Assembly: GCF_024753545.1 (NCBI RefSeq)
Contig: NZ_JANTOO010000001.1
Span: 113,124 to 177,123 of the forward strand
Direction: 5' to 3'
DNA length: 64,000 nucleotides
DNA from: Lysinibacillus pinottii
GTDB lineage: Bacteria > Bacillota > Bacilli > Bacillales_A > Planococcaceae
Shown here: piece by piece, positions 8,488 through 16,994 of the stretch
Layout: every line of letters begins with the position of its first letter
Position numbering within the stretch: the first letter of the stretch is position 1
Notes under the pieces: model-generated
Told to the model about the DNA's origin: nothing
What the model saw: only the letters and a program-made list of their open reading frames with translations
Database searches by the model: none
Made by a program: the position numbers and the translations under genes

Positions 8488-9267
8488 ATGAGTTATGTGA
8501 TTGAATTGCAGATGATGTCAGGATTACCTAATCAACCGCTCACCGCCATTAAGTACGTGGTAGCACATGAATCGGGTAATAGCACTAACACTGGTCCAAA
8601 TGCATTAGAAAATGAAATTGCCTATATGAATAAAAATAAAGCCAATGCATTCGTTTCTCACTGGGTAGGGGGTGGCGGACGCATTGTGCAAATAGCACCA
8701 GTTAATCGCGTTCAATATGGTTGTGGCCCTAAAGGGAATCCATATAGCTATGCCCAAGTAGAGCTAGCGCGGACTTCTGATAAGGAACAATTTAAAAAGG
8801 ATTACGCAGCATATATTTGGTTATTGCGCAAAATGGCTATAGAGGCAGGGATTCCCACTATTTTAGATGGTACTGGCAACGGCATCAAATCCCATCGTTG
8901 GATAGCTGATAATTTGGGCGGCACCACACACAAAGATCCGTTTGCCTATTTAATAAGTATGGGTATTAGCGAAGCACAGTTCCAGCAAGATTTAAAAAAT
9001 GGCCTGGAGGAGGGGTTAACAATGTCACAATATAATGAGTTGAAGCAGGAAATAGAAGCTTTAAAAAGCGTATTAGCTACAAAAGCTAGTTTACTATACG
9101 ATCGAGAAGTAGCCGCATCTCATAAAGAAGCGTGGGAATGGGCTATTAGAGAAGGCATTATCCGAGGCGATGGCAGTAAAAATATGAATCCGGCAGGGGT
9201 TCTCACACGTGAGCAAATGGCTACTATGCTCAAACGTTATTACGATAAATTTGTCGATAATAAATAA
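8488..9267 (+). CDS. N-acetylmuramoyl-L-alanine amidase (endolysin-like) with SLH-like tail
   Basis: 259 residues. The first 165 form an Amidase_2/PGRP domain: 'KYVVAHESGN' supplies a zinc His, 'VSHWVGGGGRIVQI' is the second strand, and 'SHRWI...THKDP' holds the remaining ligands. A linker coil (MSQYNELKQEIEALKSVLA) leads to one S-layer-homology-like unit (EAWEWAIREGIIRGDGSKNMNP...LTREQMATML). No signal peptide is present, which is typical of phage endolysins released by a holin. Enzymes of this class cleave the amide bond between muramic acid and the stem peptide. No holin is adjacent. Confidence 0.9.
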   Translation: MSYVIELQMMSGLPNQPLTAIKYVVAHESGNSTNTGPNALENEIAYMNKNKANAFVSHWVGGGGRIVQIAPVNRVQYGCGPKGNPYSYAQVELARTSDKEQFKKDYAAYIWLLRKMAIEAGIPTILDGTGNGIKSHRWIADNLGGTTHKDPFAYLISMGISEAQFQQDLKNGLEEGLTMSQYNELKQEIEALKSVLATKASLLYDREVAASHKEAWEWAIREGIIRGDGSKNMNPAGVLTREQMATMLKRYYDKFVDNK

Positions 9268-9285
9268 CTATGCTATAATAAAGAA

Positions 9286-9330
9286 AGGATAAAGTTCGTT
9301 GAAACAGCGTGCTTTATCTTTTTTTTTTAA
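9286..9330 (+). terminator. Terminator after the amidase
   Basis: GATAAAG (9288-9294) pairs with CTTTATC (9312-9318); a run of ten T follows. Confidence 0.75.
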
Positions 9331-9380
9331 AGATCTTTAGAACTTTTGTCGAAATAAAAAGAAGAGAGGCGGGGGTTAGG

Positions 9381-9665
9381 ATGTTAACGAAAATAAGAAA
9401 AGTAAAATTTGAGCAGGAAAGAAAAAATCCGTTATATAACGTGGTCATGGAGTGTCCAGAGGGAAAACAACTATATATAAAATTTGATTATACCTATAAG
9501 ACTAAAAATTTCTGGCCATTAGAAGTAAATTATAATAAAAAAAATTATGGCGCCAAATTGGCATGGTATACAAATGAAGTTGAAAATATGACAGTTGCTG
9601 CATTTTTAGAGAAAATAGCTAATAAAATTAATAAAAAATATCAGTTCGAGTTAGAACAACACTAA
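9381..9665 (+). CDS. Hypothetical protein, 94 aa
   Basis: The ATG at 9381 is chosen because GGCGGGGG lies upstream; the longer reading has no ribosome site. The protein is basic and beta-rich (KQLYIKFDYTYKTKNF), with a C-terminal helix (AAFLEKIANKINKKYQF), and has no signal or membrane segment. It could be a small phage-related or DNA-binding protein. Nothing allows a functional call. Confidence 0.6.
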   Translation: MLTKIRKVKFEQERKNPLYNVVMECPEGKQLYIKFDYTYKTKNFWPLEVNYNKKNYGAKLAWYTNEVENMTVAAFLEKIANKINKKYQFELEQH

Positions 9666-9700
9666 AAAAGCAGCATCCTTCCAAGGAAGCTGCTTTTTGT
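9666..9700. terminator. Bidirectional terminator
   Basis: AAGCAGC...GCTGCTT stem with an inner CCTT/AAGG pair, with T and A runs on either side; shared by the two convergent genes. Confidence 0.85.
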
Positions 9701-9707
9701 TTGTCCA

Positions 9708-10310
9708 TTATTTTGTTGTAATATAGACGGTTAATTTGGCTTCATCAAATGTTACCTCTGCGCCAAGGGCTTGACTAACAAAGCGTAAAGGCACCATTGT
9801 CGTTCCTTGATAAACTTCGGCAGGGTGGCTAAGGCTAATTGTAGATGTCGTTCCATTTGCATCAACATAAGCTGTTTTGTTGCCAACCCCGATAACAATT
9901 TTCTTCCCGACCTTCGTCGCAGTTACTTTTTTAGTGGCATTATCATAAGAAACAGTTGCTCCAAGAGCTTCAAAAATTGGTTTCATCGGTACCAATGTTG
10001 TGCCATTTTTCATGTAGGCGCTTGGCGTATAACTTTGTTTTACATTATTCAAATAAACGGCTACTTTTGTCAATGCTGGAGCCTGAATTGCTGTTGTGGG
10101 CTGTGTATAGCTGCTTTGACCACCTGAGGAGGAACCACTGTCGCTATTCCCATTATGATAATGATAGCCTGTACAAAGACCTTTTGCCTTTGACTTGTCT
10201 GAACAATTATGACCACCATTGCTATCGAGACGCCCTGGATGTGCATCAGCAATCGTGGTAGTGGTGAAGAATAGGGTAATCATCGCTAAAAATAAGACTA
10301 ATTTTTTCAT
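9708..10310 (-). CDS. Secreted YHYH protein with copper-amine-oxidase-like domain
   Basis: 200 residues. A signal peptide (KKLVLFLAMITLFFTTTTIADA) leads to a YHYH/Cys segment (HPGRLDSNGGHNCSDKSKAKG, then YHYHNG), a Ser/Gly linker, and a C-terminal copper amine oxidase N-terminal-like domain (about 83-200; 'AYMKNGTTLVPMKPIFEALGA', 'TTMVPLRFVSQALGAEV'). The latter is a stalk domain common in Gram-positive cell-wall proteins and has no oxidase activity by itself. The His/Cys motif may bind metal. It should act outside the cell. Confidence 0.85.
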   Translation of the reverse strand: MKKLVLFLAMITLFFTTTTIADAHPGRLDSNGGHNCSDKSKAKGLCTGYHYHNGNSDSGSSSGGQSSYTQPTTAIQAPALTKVAVYLNNVKQSYTPSAYMKNGTTLVPMKPIFEALGATVSYDNATKKVTATKVGKKIVIGVGNKTAYVDANGTTSTISLSHPAEVYQGTTMVPLRFVSQALGAEVTFDEAKLTVYITTK

Positions 10311-10734
10311 ATATATCCTCCTATTATCAAAATATGTAATTATTATACTATCAAAAAGTAAAATTTGGTATGTTTTTATAGTAAAATAGTAGTGAAATAT
10401 AGGGAAGCTATTACATATCCAAAATGGAAGGCACTAACAGAAAACGGTTAATTCTTTTCGGTTTTTGCAAGAGGCGATGAGGACAGCTGCAAAAGTTGCT
10501 ATGGTACTTGATGCAAACATAAGACTCATTGCCCTCATAATACTACCGGTCATATCTTCTTGCCTATAAAGAAGTATCATAGACAGTACCCTGTTAGGAT
10601 AAAGAAAATGATGACTATAGTACAATGCTTGTTCGGTTGTTCTTTGTTGTCGTTACATAAACGCATGAATTCTAAAATAAAATATAGGAAATTAAAAAAA
10701 TAATGAAAACCAATATTTTTTATGCGATAACAAA
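10311..10734. other. Intergenic region, possible small minus-strand frame
   Basis: A frame at 10434-10625 on the minus strand reads MTGSIMRAMSLMFASSTIA and a short hydrophobic tail, but no good ribosome site was found. It may be a remnant. Nothing else was seen. Confidence 0.3.
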
Positions 10735-10768
10735 AAAAGCATTCATCCGAATGGGATCAATGCTTGTT
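10735..10768 (-). terminator. Terminator of the AlkD-like gene
   Basis: AAGCATT/AATGCTT stem with a T run on the minus strand, just past the stop at 10780. Confidence 0.75.
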
Positions 10769-10779
10769 AGATTGATTCA

Positions 10780-11487
10780 TTAACATCTTACATATTTACG
10801 TTTAAAACCAAGCCTTCCTCGATCAAGTTCCTTTTGAATAGTTTCATAGGCATTCAGTGTCGTGCTTTTTTTATTGTCACGCTTCATTTCCACAGGACCA
10901 ACTGCCTGTGCTATTGCCACAGCTTTTTCGTGGAGGGGTACATAGGAAATCGCCACTGTGTAAAGAAAATTATTCATCGCAGATTTTGTTCGTTCAGGCG
11001 CAGTATGAATTGTTTTTTTCACAACCTCTAGCATGCTTGCTAATTTGCTTTCAGAAAATTCGTTATCTTTACGATTTCCTAAAAGCCAGCAATAGCAGCT
11101 CCAGCCTGCTGACATTTTCAGTTCCTCACCACTCGCCATCCATGCATCCGCCACCTCTTGTGCAATAGGTGATTCCGCTAAAGTGACTGCCACTACATAA
11201 TCAGCCAGCATATAAAAGTAAGCCGAATCCATCCATCGATCAAAATCAGCCGCCGTCATCATTTTTGGATCTGCAATGACACCTGCAAAATACATAGCAT
11301 CATAGTTGCCAGTCGCATAAAGCTCTTCTGCCAATGCCTGATCGATTTTAATTTTCTTGGCAATCGGCTTCATGGCTCCTGTTGCCACACCAAAAACCGG
11401 CTCATGTGCCCCATTCGACATATACATTTTTTTCGTCCGTTCTTTGCCTAGCTCCTTCAGCTCCTGCATCACCATTTCTGCATTCAT
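10780..11487 (-). CDS. DNA alkylation repair protein, AlkD-like
   Basis: 235 residues from the ATG at 11487 (AAAGGAAG upstream). The sequence fits the HEAT-like-repeat AlkD/AlkC fold: 'KKMYMSNGAHEPVFGVATGAM', 'NYDAMYFAGVIADP', 'WSCYCWLLGNR'. Family members remove positively charged alkylated bases by base excision without base flipping. Whether this branch has glycosylase activity cannot be told. It is a single gene with its own terminator. Confidence 0.85.
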   Translation of the reverse strand: MNAEMVMQELKELGKERTKKMYMSNGAHEPVFGVATGAMKPIAKKIKIDQALAEELYATGNYDAMYFAGVIADPKMMTAADFDRWMDSAYFYMLADYVVAVTLAESPIAQEVADAWMASGEELKMSAGWSCYCWLLGNRKDNEFSESKLASMLEVVKKTIHTAPERTKSAMNNFLYTVAISYVPLHEKAVAIAQAVGPVEMKRDNKKSTTLNAYETIQKELDRGRLGFKRKYVRC

Positions 11488-11636
11488 AGAAGCACTTCCT
11501 TTATTATCTGATTTCAACGCTCTTTACTATTATCCTATAGGGCATGCCCTTTTGTCATGATTGAACTAGTTTCGTCTAGAAATGCTTCCATCTTATTCGA
11601 ATAAAAAATACGCTATTCAAATATAGTTGTTCACGA

Positions 11637-12257
11637 TTAAAGCCTATTCCAAATAAACATAAATTGTGCAGCATCCGCTTCAAGGGCTAGTTGGTGATAC
11701 TCGGTCGATTCATCCTCTGTAATTAAGCGACCTTTTTGAACATTTAAAATGGCATGTTTAACAGAAGCAGGATGTTCAACGGAATAGTGAGAATCCTTTA
11801 GGAGGGTAAGGGCAGATCGACATTTATGTTTATCAATGCGTTCATTTTTTCCTTTGAAATATAGTTTTATAAGGTAGGGGATGTCATCAACGATTAAACC
11901 AAGCTCTGGATTTGAACGGACGATTAAGTCATCACAAACCCAATTAGATTTACCGGGTTCAAACCATTGCACATTTTTGTTTTTAAAAAATTTTAAATAG
12001 GCTTTTATAGCTTCTTGATAATTTTTCTGACGAGCAGGGAGGGCATTGTCTACAAGATCGAGAAGGTAAGAGTCATTAAAATGATGTTCATGGTATTTTT
12101 TTAACCCTTCGCGTAATGCTTTCCAATAATCCTTAATTGGATGATAATCGCCCTGATATTTAATATCTTTCACAAATTTCGTCTTGGCGGCACTTCCCTT
12201 CATCGTGAAGTCCGTAAATTGTGTTAAGCCAATTGATGGCTTTGTCAAAATTGTCAT
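11637..12257 (-). CDS. Conserved hypothetical protein, 206 aa
   Basis: The ATG at 12257 is favoured by GAAGGGTGAT about 9 bases upstream. The protein is soluble and rich in aromatics and Lys/His: 'DYHPIKDYWKALREGLKKYHEHH', 'WFEPGKSNWVCDDLIVRSNPEL' and a C-terminal 'LEADAAQFMFIW'. The combination of a restriction-type 'RSNPELGLIVDD' block and clustered charged residues does not match a family I can name. It stands alone. Confidence 0.7.
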   Translation of the reverse strand: MTILTKPSIGLTQFTDFTMKGSAAKTKFVKDIKYQGDYHPIKDYWKALREGLKKYHEHHFNDSYLLDLVDNALPARQKNYQEAIKAYLKFFKNKNVQWFEPGKSNWVCDDLIVRSNPELGLIVDDIPYLIKLYFKGKNERIDKHKCRSALTLLKDSHYSVEHPASVKHAILNVQKGRLITEDESTEYHQLALEADAAQFMFIWNRL

Positions 12258-12482
12258 TTTCACATCACCCTTCCTTCATAAAATTACAATGTTATAGATT
12301 AGTATTATATTGGTACGAGTAAATTTATATGATTGCTCGAAGACTGAAGAGAGCTGGGATGGCAAGGTTCTACTACTATAGAAAAATCAATTTTTTGAAA
12401 AAAGGATGTTTAGATAGGATGTAGCTGGGAATATAAATAGCGAGCTAGTCAATAGCTCAAAAAAAATTAGGAGGAATAGAAA

Positions 12483-12686
12483 ATGGCTAACAAGCAAAAC
12501 AATCGCAACAGAAACAACAATGAAAACATGACTGTCGAAGAAGCGGGACGTAAAGGCGGAGAAGCTACCTCCAGAAATCATGATCGTGATTTTTATGAAG
12601 AAATAGGACGTAAAGGCGGCGAGGCTCGCAGCAAACAGCGTAGTAATAACACTAACCAAAATCGAAGAACTAACAATAATAACTAA
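12483..12686 (+). CDS. KGG-repeat stress protein
   Basis: 67 residues, highly polar. Two KGG motifs (EEAGRKGGEATS and EEIGRKGGEARS) lie in an Asn/Arg-rich frame, as in the GsiB/Em-like general-stress and desiccation proteins. Such proteins are intrinsically disordered in solution and are induced by stress, often under SigB in Bacillus. AGGAGG lies upstream and a strong terminator downstream. Confidence 0.85.
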   Translation: MANKQNNRNRNNNENMTVEEAGRKGGEATSRNHDRDFYEEIGRKGGEARSKQRSNNTNQNRRTNNNN

Positions 12687-12721
12687 TCCCTTTAAATAAG
12701 ATAAGACCCTTCACACACGGG

Positions 12722-12760
12722 GCGTTTGTAGTTTTTACTACAAGCGCCTTTTTTGTGGAG
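12722..12760 (+). terminator. Strong terminator
   Basis: GGCGTTTGTAG pairs with CTACAAGCGCC (one G-T pair) around a TTTTTA loop, followed by six T. Confidence 0.9.
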
Positions 12761-12876
12761 CATTTCCTCAAGATCTATAGGATTTATTTGTTGAATTTAT
12801 ATGAATTGTAGTATATATTTAATCCGTTTCCATTATAGTTACATGAGATTGTTTGCAGAGGAAATGAGGACGGATC

Positions 12877-13434
12877 ATGACAAAACAACATAATGAAAAA
12901 GAACTATATGATATCATCAACTCCGTTGTGCAGGCTGTTGGCATGCGGATGACTATAAAGCAGGACCATTCAGGAATTAATATGAGCTATAACTTTATTG
13001 GGCATTATGTAGGCTTTGATGCCGAGCGATTAATCGAGGCAAAGAATGAGCTGCCACATCCACCTTCAATTGAAGTGTATGTAAAAACAATGACCTTACA
13101 TGAGCTGGGTCATGCGGTGGATCGTGAAGCATTACAATCATCGCTTCCGCGTACCATTGAAATTTTTACAATGAAAAAACAACATAGCTTACAGGAAATT
13201 TATCTTCATGAGCATCTGTTATCTATGTTGCTGGAAGAACATCATATGAATATTCAATTTGAGCAAACTGCATGGGAAAATGCTTGGGCTCTCAATCATA
13301 AACATCACTTAGTAAGTGATGAGGATTTTGATTATATAAAGCATTATAGCCTAGCGACCTATAAAAAATTATATGACCAAGATTTACAAGCATATCACCA
13401 TCTTTTGAACCAGCTTGTACCTCAATTAGCATAG
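12877..13434 (+). CDS. HExxH-motif protein, possible zinc metallopeptidase
   Basis: 185 residues without signal peptide or membrane segment. 'MTLHELGHAVDRE' contains HELGH (residues 75-79), the zinc-binding and catalytic motif of zincin peptidases. A candidate third ligand is in the following helical part (EIYLHEHLLSMLLEEHH). The protein is shorter than most known zincins. It could be an intracellular minimal metallopeptidase, like those seen near phage or toxin modules, or have lost activity. No substrate is suggested by neighbours. Confidence 0.65.
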   Translation: MTKQHNEKELYDIINSVVQAVGMRMTIKQDHSGINMSYNFIGHYVGFDAERLIEAKNELPHPPSIEVYVKTMTLHELGHAVDREALQSSLPRTIEIFTMKKQHSLQEIYLHEHLLSMLLEEHHMNIQFEQTAWENAWALNHKHHLVSDEDFDYIKHYSLATYKKLYDQDLQAYHHLLNQLVPQLA

Positions 13435-13515
13435 CTAGAAATGATTATTTCATACCTTTCCAAGAATGAGATCGAACCAATTAGGGCAATGTAATACTAC
13501 TTGGAGGTGATCATT

Positions 13516-13683
13516 TTGACAAAGGGCAAGCAATATAAACGTCAGTCAGAGTTGGCGGAATTAGCGACAGATTTAAGTCCAGATGATTTAGATGTGCGTG
13601 AAGATAATTCTTTAACAAAAGAACAAAAGAAAAATTCAAACGATACGAATCGTGCGAATGAATCATCATCATGTAAATCTTAA
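13516..13683 (+). CDS. Small hydrophilic protein, 55 aa
   Basis: The TTG at 13516 has GGAGGTGATCATT directly upstream, a near-perfect ribosome site. It starts MTKGKQYKRQSELAELATD and continues acidic, then Lys/Asn/Ser-rich, ending with one Cys. Probably disordered; no family recognised. A terminator follows. Confidence 0.65.
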   Translation: MTKGKQYKRQSELAELATDLSPDDLDVREDNSLTKEQKKNSNDTNRANESSSCKS

Positions 13684-13696
13684 TCATAATTCACAC

Positions 13697-13728
13697 ACCA
13701 CAATCCATACGATTGTGGTATTATTTTG
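13697..13728 (+). terminator. Terminator
   Basis: ACCACAATC/GATTGTGGT perfect stem with five-base loop and a T-rich tail. Confidence 0.85.
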
Positions 13729-13884
13729 TCCGTAATTTCACCTATGAGTAGACTAAAGCAGAGAAGATGGTTTGAATCCGTACATACAATGCATAAACAG
13801 ATACCAAATTAACATCCATTCCTATCAATTACCAGATTTATATAAAAACTATGGGTATAAAGAGAACAGATTCCATTTTTTGCA

Positions 13885-13893
13885 TGCTATAAT
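13885..13893 (+). promoter_or_regulatory. Extended -10 promoter element
   Basis: TGCTATAAT, a consensus extended -10 box, lies about 30 bases upstream of the GTG at 13925. Confidence 0.6.
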
Positions 13894-13924
13894 CATACAT
13901 AATGAAAGAGGAGGGATGGAAATA

Positions 13925-14140
13925 GTGGAATTTTTTATTATGTTTATTGGCATCATCATAGTCGTCAGTATCCTTAGTAGCTTTAGCCAAAAATCTAATC
14001 AATCCAATGAGGAGATACATGATTTACATTCAACAAACGATTGGAATGGTCATCATTTGCATACTACTACTCACGAGAACCATCATTGTGCTGATAGCTC
14101 AACAACTAGTGATTCGTCATGTGGTCCTTCAGGAGATTGA
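13925..14140 (+). CDS. Small membrane protein with His/Ser-rich tail
   Basis: 71 residues from the GTG at 13925, which has GAGGAGG at correct distance; the ATG at 13916 is too close. One transmembrane helix (EFFIMFIGIIIVVSILSSF) is followed by a tail rich in His, Ser and Thr with two Cys (NGHHLHTTTHENHHCADSS). The tail might bind metal, but that is only suggested by composition. A hairpin terminator follows. Confidence 0.7.
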   Translation: MEFFIMFIGIIIVVSILSSFSQKSNQSNEEIHDLHSTNDWNGHHLHTTTHENHHCADSSTTSDSSCGPSGD

Positions 14141-14167
14141 GCAATGAGGAAATCTAATTTAGTAAGA

Positions 14168-14199
14168 AAGCCTAATGATTATTATTTATCATTAGGCAA
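14168..14199 (+). terminator. Terminator-like hairpin
   Basis: GCCTAATGAT/ATCATTAGGC perfect 10-bp stem; the following tail is only moderately T-rich. Confidence 0.6.
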
Positions 14200-14330
14200 A
14201 TTTATAGAAAGATTGTAGTTTTTTCATCGTAAATAGAAATTATGGCTAAAAGTATGATTTACAGATGACATACTAGATTTATAACAATGAAATAAAGCCT
14301 CCTTTAAAGGGGGGAGAGAATGATTTTTAA

Positions 14331-14343
14331 AATGATAATCATT
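14331..14343. promoter_or_regulatory. Palindromic box, Fur/Zur/PerR-like
   Basis: AATGATAATCATT is a perfect 13-base palindrome of the type bound by Fur-family repressors (half of the 19-base consensus is matched). It lies about 140 bases upstream of the threonine aldolase gene. Confidence 0.35.
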
Positions 14344-14482
14344 CCTATAATTAGTATCTCAGCCCGAAGCGTTCCTTGTAATAGCGAATAAGTCTTTTAG
14401 ACCACCAACTAACCATAGATTATTACCATCCTAAGGTTGTAAAATAAGCTATAGATACAGAGAGAAATTGGAGGGAAAAGAT

Positions 14483-15520
14483 ATGATACGATTTGAAAAT
14501 GATTATGCAGAAGGTGCCCATCCACAAATTTTGCAAAAATTAGTGGAAACCAATGAGGAGCAATCTCCAGGTTATGGGATGGACGAGCATTCGGAAAGAG
14601 CTAAAGCCTATGTCAAAAAAGAGATAGCGGCTGAGCAGGCAGACGTTCACTTTTTAGTTGGTGGCACGCAAACGAATACAACTGTCATCGCCTCCATCCT
14701 ACGTCCTCATCAAGGAGTCATTGCGGCAACTACAGGCCATATTGCTGTCCATGAGACAGGGGCAATTGAAGCGACCGGTCATAAAGTGCTCACTTTGCCT
14801 AGCGATGATGGTAAAATAACGGCCGCACAGGTAAAGGCATGCTATGACGCCCACTGGCAAGACAGCACACATGAACATATGGTACAGCCAGGCTTAGTGT
14901 ACATATCTCATCCAACAGAAAATGGAACAACATATAGTAAAGCAGAGCTAAGTGCAATAAGTAAAGTTTGCCGGGATTGTGGATTGCCATTGTTTCTAGA
15001 CGGTGCTCGTTTAGGCTATGGTTTAGTAGCAGACGGTAATGATTTATCGTTAAAAGATATTGCTCAGCTTTGCGATGTATTTTATATAGGTGGAACAAAA
15101 ATGGGCGCCTTATTTGGCGAAGCGGTCGTAATTGTGAATCCAGCTTACCAACGAGATTTTCGCTATATGATCAAACAAAGAGGTGGGCTACTCGCAAAAG
15201 GCAGATTACTAGGTCTTCAATTTGAAACATTATTGGAGAATCATCTTTATTTGGATATTGCCCATCATGCGGTAGAGATGGCAATGCTCATTCAGCAGGC
15301 GTTTATCCAAAAAGGATTCGCCTTACGCTATAATTCAAAAACCAATCAGCAATTCCCCATTTTGCCGAACGATTTACTTAAGAAATTAGGCGAAAAATAC
15401 TCCTTCTCTGTTTGGGAACCCTTCGATGATACCCATACGGTTGTTCGTTTTTGCACAAGCTGGGCGACAAAAAAAGAAAATGTGGAGCGTTTAATAAAGG
15501 ACATCGAGCGACTAGCATAA
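14483..15520 (+). CDS. Low-specificity L-threonine aldolase
   Basis: 345 residues from the ATG at 14483 (GGAGGG upstream). A fold-type I PLP enzyme: 'VGGTQTNTTVIASIL' near the cofactor phosphate site, 'LFLDGARLGYGL' with the pyridine-binding Asp, and 'YIGGTKMGALFGEAV' with the PLP-binding Lys at residue 206. The family splits threonine or allo-threonine into glycine and acetaldehyde. The gene is alone, closed by a terminator. Confidence 0.9.
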   Translation: MIRFENDYAEGAHPQILQKLVETNEEQSPGYGMDEHSERAKAYVKKEIAAEQADVHFLVGGTQTNTTVIASILRPHQGVIAATTGHIAVHETGAIEATGHKVLTLPSDDGKITAAQVKACYDAHWQDSTHEHMVQPGLVYISHPTENGTTYSKAELSAISKVCRDCGLPLFLDGARLGYGLVADGNDLSLKDIAQLCDVFYIGGTKMGALFGEAVVIVNPAYQRDFRYMIKQRGGLLAKGRLLGLQFETLLENHLYLDIAHHAVEMAMLIQQAFIQKGFALRYNSKTNQQFPILPNDLLKKLGEKYSFSVWEPFDDTHTVVRFCTSWATKKENVERLIKDIERLA

Positions 15521-15525
15521 TTATT

Positions 15526-15563
15526 CAACTGCACTTGGACTTCCCGAGTGCAGTTTTTTTCCT
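15526..15563 (+). terminator. Strong terminator
   Basis: AACTGCACT/AGTGCAGTT stem then seven T. Confidence 0.9.
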
Positions 15564-15614
15564 ATTATTCCCTAAATATTGCTATAATGCAATTAGGAAG
15601 AAAGGTGGGGGTGT

Positions 15615-16166
15615 ATGATTAACTACGTAGCATTACTGAGAGGCATTAATGTAGGTGGACATAATAAAATAAAAATGGCTGACTTAAGGGAAGCTCTTAT
15701 ACCACTTGGATTGCAAAATATTCGTACCTATATACAAAGCGGGAATATTCTTTTTGAATCCACCGAATCAGAGGAAGTTTTGCAGAAGATAATTCATGAA
15801 ACAATCCAAATAAACTTTGATATTACAAGTACAGTCATCATTAGAACCGCTGAGGAACTTCAGCATATCGTCAACAATTGCCCATTTTCTCAGCAAGACA
15901 TGGCTGACGCTAGTGCCGCGGCAATAGGGGAATGCCTTCATGTCGCCTTATTACCTGCTGCCCCTACGGAAGAAAATAGTAATAAATATTTATCATATGT
16001 GAATGAGCAAGAGCGTTGTGTCATCATCGGCAGAGAGGTTTATCTTTTATTTTACAATAGCATTCGCAACGCTAAGCTTAGTCAACAATTGCCCAAGCTC
16101 GAGGTGCCCGCAACGGTTCGTAATTGGAAAACTATCATGAAGCTTACAACCATGTTTGATTCATGA
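15615..16166 (+). CDS. DUF1697-family protein
   Basis: 183 residues. The start MINYVALLRGINVGGHNKI and the block 'YIQSGNILFES' are the family signature. The remainder has the double ferredoxin-like split typical of DUF1697, ending with 'RNWKTIMKLTTMF'. The biochemical function of this family is unknown. AGGTGGGGG precedes the ATG and a terminator lies about 150 bases beyond the stop. Confidence 0.9.
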   Translation: MINYVALLRGINVGGHNKIKMADLREALIPLGLQNIRTYIQSGNILFESTESEEVLQKIIHETIQINFDITSTVIIRTAEELQHIVNNCPFSQQDMADASAAAIGECLHVALLPAAPTEENSNKYLSYVNEQERCVIIGREVYLLFYNSIRNAKLSQQLPKLEVPATVRNWKTIMKLTTMFDS

Positions 16167-16316
16167 CGCGAGCTCCATTAAGTTTACTCATTTAACCTAT
16201 TAGTTATTTCATTGTAAAAACGATTCATCAAAAATGCTCATCATCTATCTCTTTATTTTGATGTGGAATTGGGCGAAAAAACTGTATCAATGGGGAAGAA
16301 AAATAATAGGGGAAGC

Positions 16317-16356
16317 ATAAAAACGGGAGCAACTAAGGATGCTTTCGTTTTTTTAA
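16317..16356 (+). terminator. Terminator
   Basis: AAAACGGGAGCA/TGCTTTCGTTTT imperfect stem with a T run; probably for the DUF1697 transcript. Confidence 0.7.
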
Positions 16357-16371
16357 ATAGATAATAAAAAG

Positions 16372-16398
16372 GGCTGTAGCGAGATTATTCGCTACAGC
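16372..16398. repeat. Strong isolated hairpin
   Basis: GGCTGTAGCGA pairs perfectly with TCGCTACAGCC around a short loop. It lacks a T tail on the plus strand and is not next to a gene start. The rest of 16400-16625 shows nothing recognisable. Confidence 0.6.
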
Positions 16399-16629
16399 CA
16401 AGAATTGGTTGACCCTCTGAGGATTTCCAATGTATTATAGCATAATTATTTAGTTCTTGTATAGAAGGGTAGGAATTAGGTGTATGGTCACACTAAATTA
16501 ACCCTTGAACATTGCACTTTCTAGTAGTTGGTGACTTGAAAAAACACGCACTGTCAACGGATGAGCTGAAAAAGAAAACGATAGCTTAAGCCAGTACATC
16601 GACGTTTGTCTTGACAATACCCATGCGCC

Positions 16630-16830
16630 TTATTTAAATTTCTCCGGCTTAGCCACTTTGATGGATGAAGCTTCCCCACATTTTGTACAAAACGTTAAGA
16701 TGAGGGGAGATCCAGTAGCCATAATGGAGCCGATCGGCCATATATTTCCTTCACTGGTGAAACTGCCAATTTGTCCTGAAGCAAAGGCATCGTTTCCACA
16801 TGCTTTACAATTCAATTTATTGCTTTCCAT
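16630..16830 (-). CDS. Small zinc-ribbon protein
   Basis: 66 residues with two CxxC pairs (NCKACGND near the start and FCTKCGEASSIKV near the end), forming a likely zinc ribbon. Between them is a Gly/Ser-rich hydrophobic stretch that may be buried. AGAGGTG precedes the ATG. Function unknown. Confidence 0.75.
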   Translation of the reverse strand: MESNKLNCKACGNDAFASGQIGSFTSEGNIWPIGSIMATGSPLILTFCTKCGEASSIKVAKPEKFK

Positions 16831-16994
16831 ATGAACACCTCTTTATGTAATATATGTAAATTTTAACATAAAAAAGAGAGCGTAGGTAATCGATAAGCTA
16901 GTCTTTTTAGTTTAAAAATAAATAGTTTAATGTTAAACTACCTTTCAGGAAGAAAGAGTTGGTTGCTCTTTTTAGTTATAAGGAGGAATTGTAA

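Noticed and set aside
10434..10625. Hydrophobic minus-strand frame
   Set aside because: No convincing ribosome site and no family; kept only as a note in the intergenic entry.
16372..16398. Strong hairpin considered as a riboswitch or small RNA
   Set aside because: It has no conserved flanks, no T tail and no adjacent gene start; one copy only.
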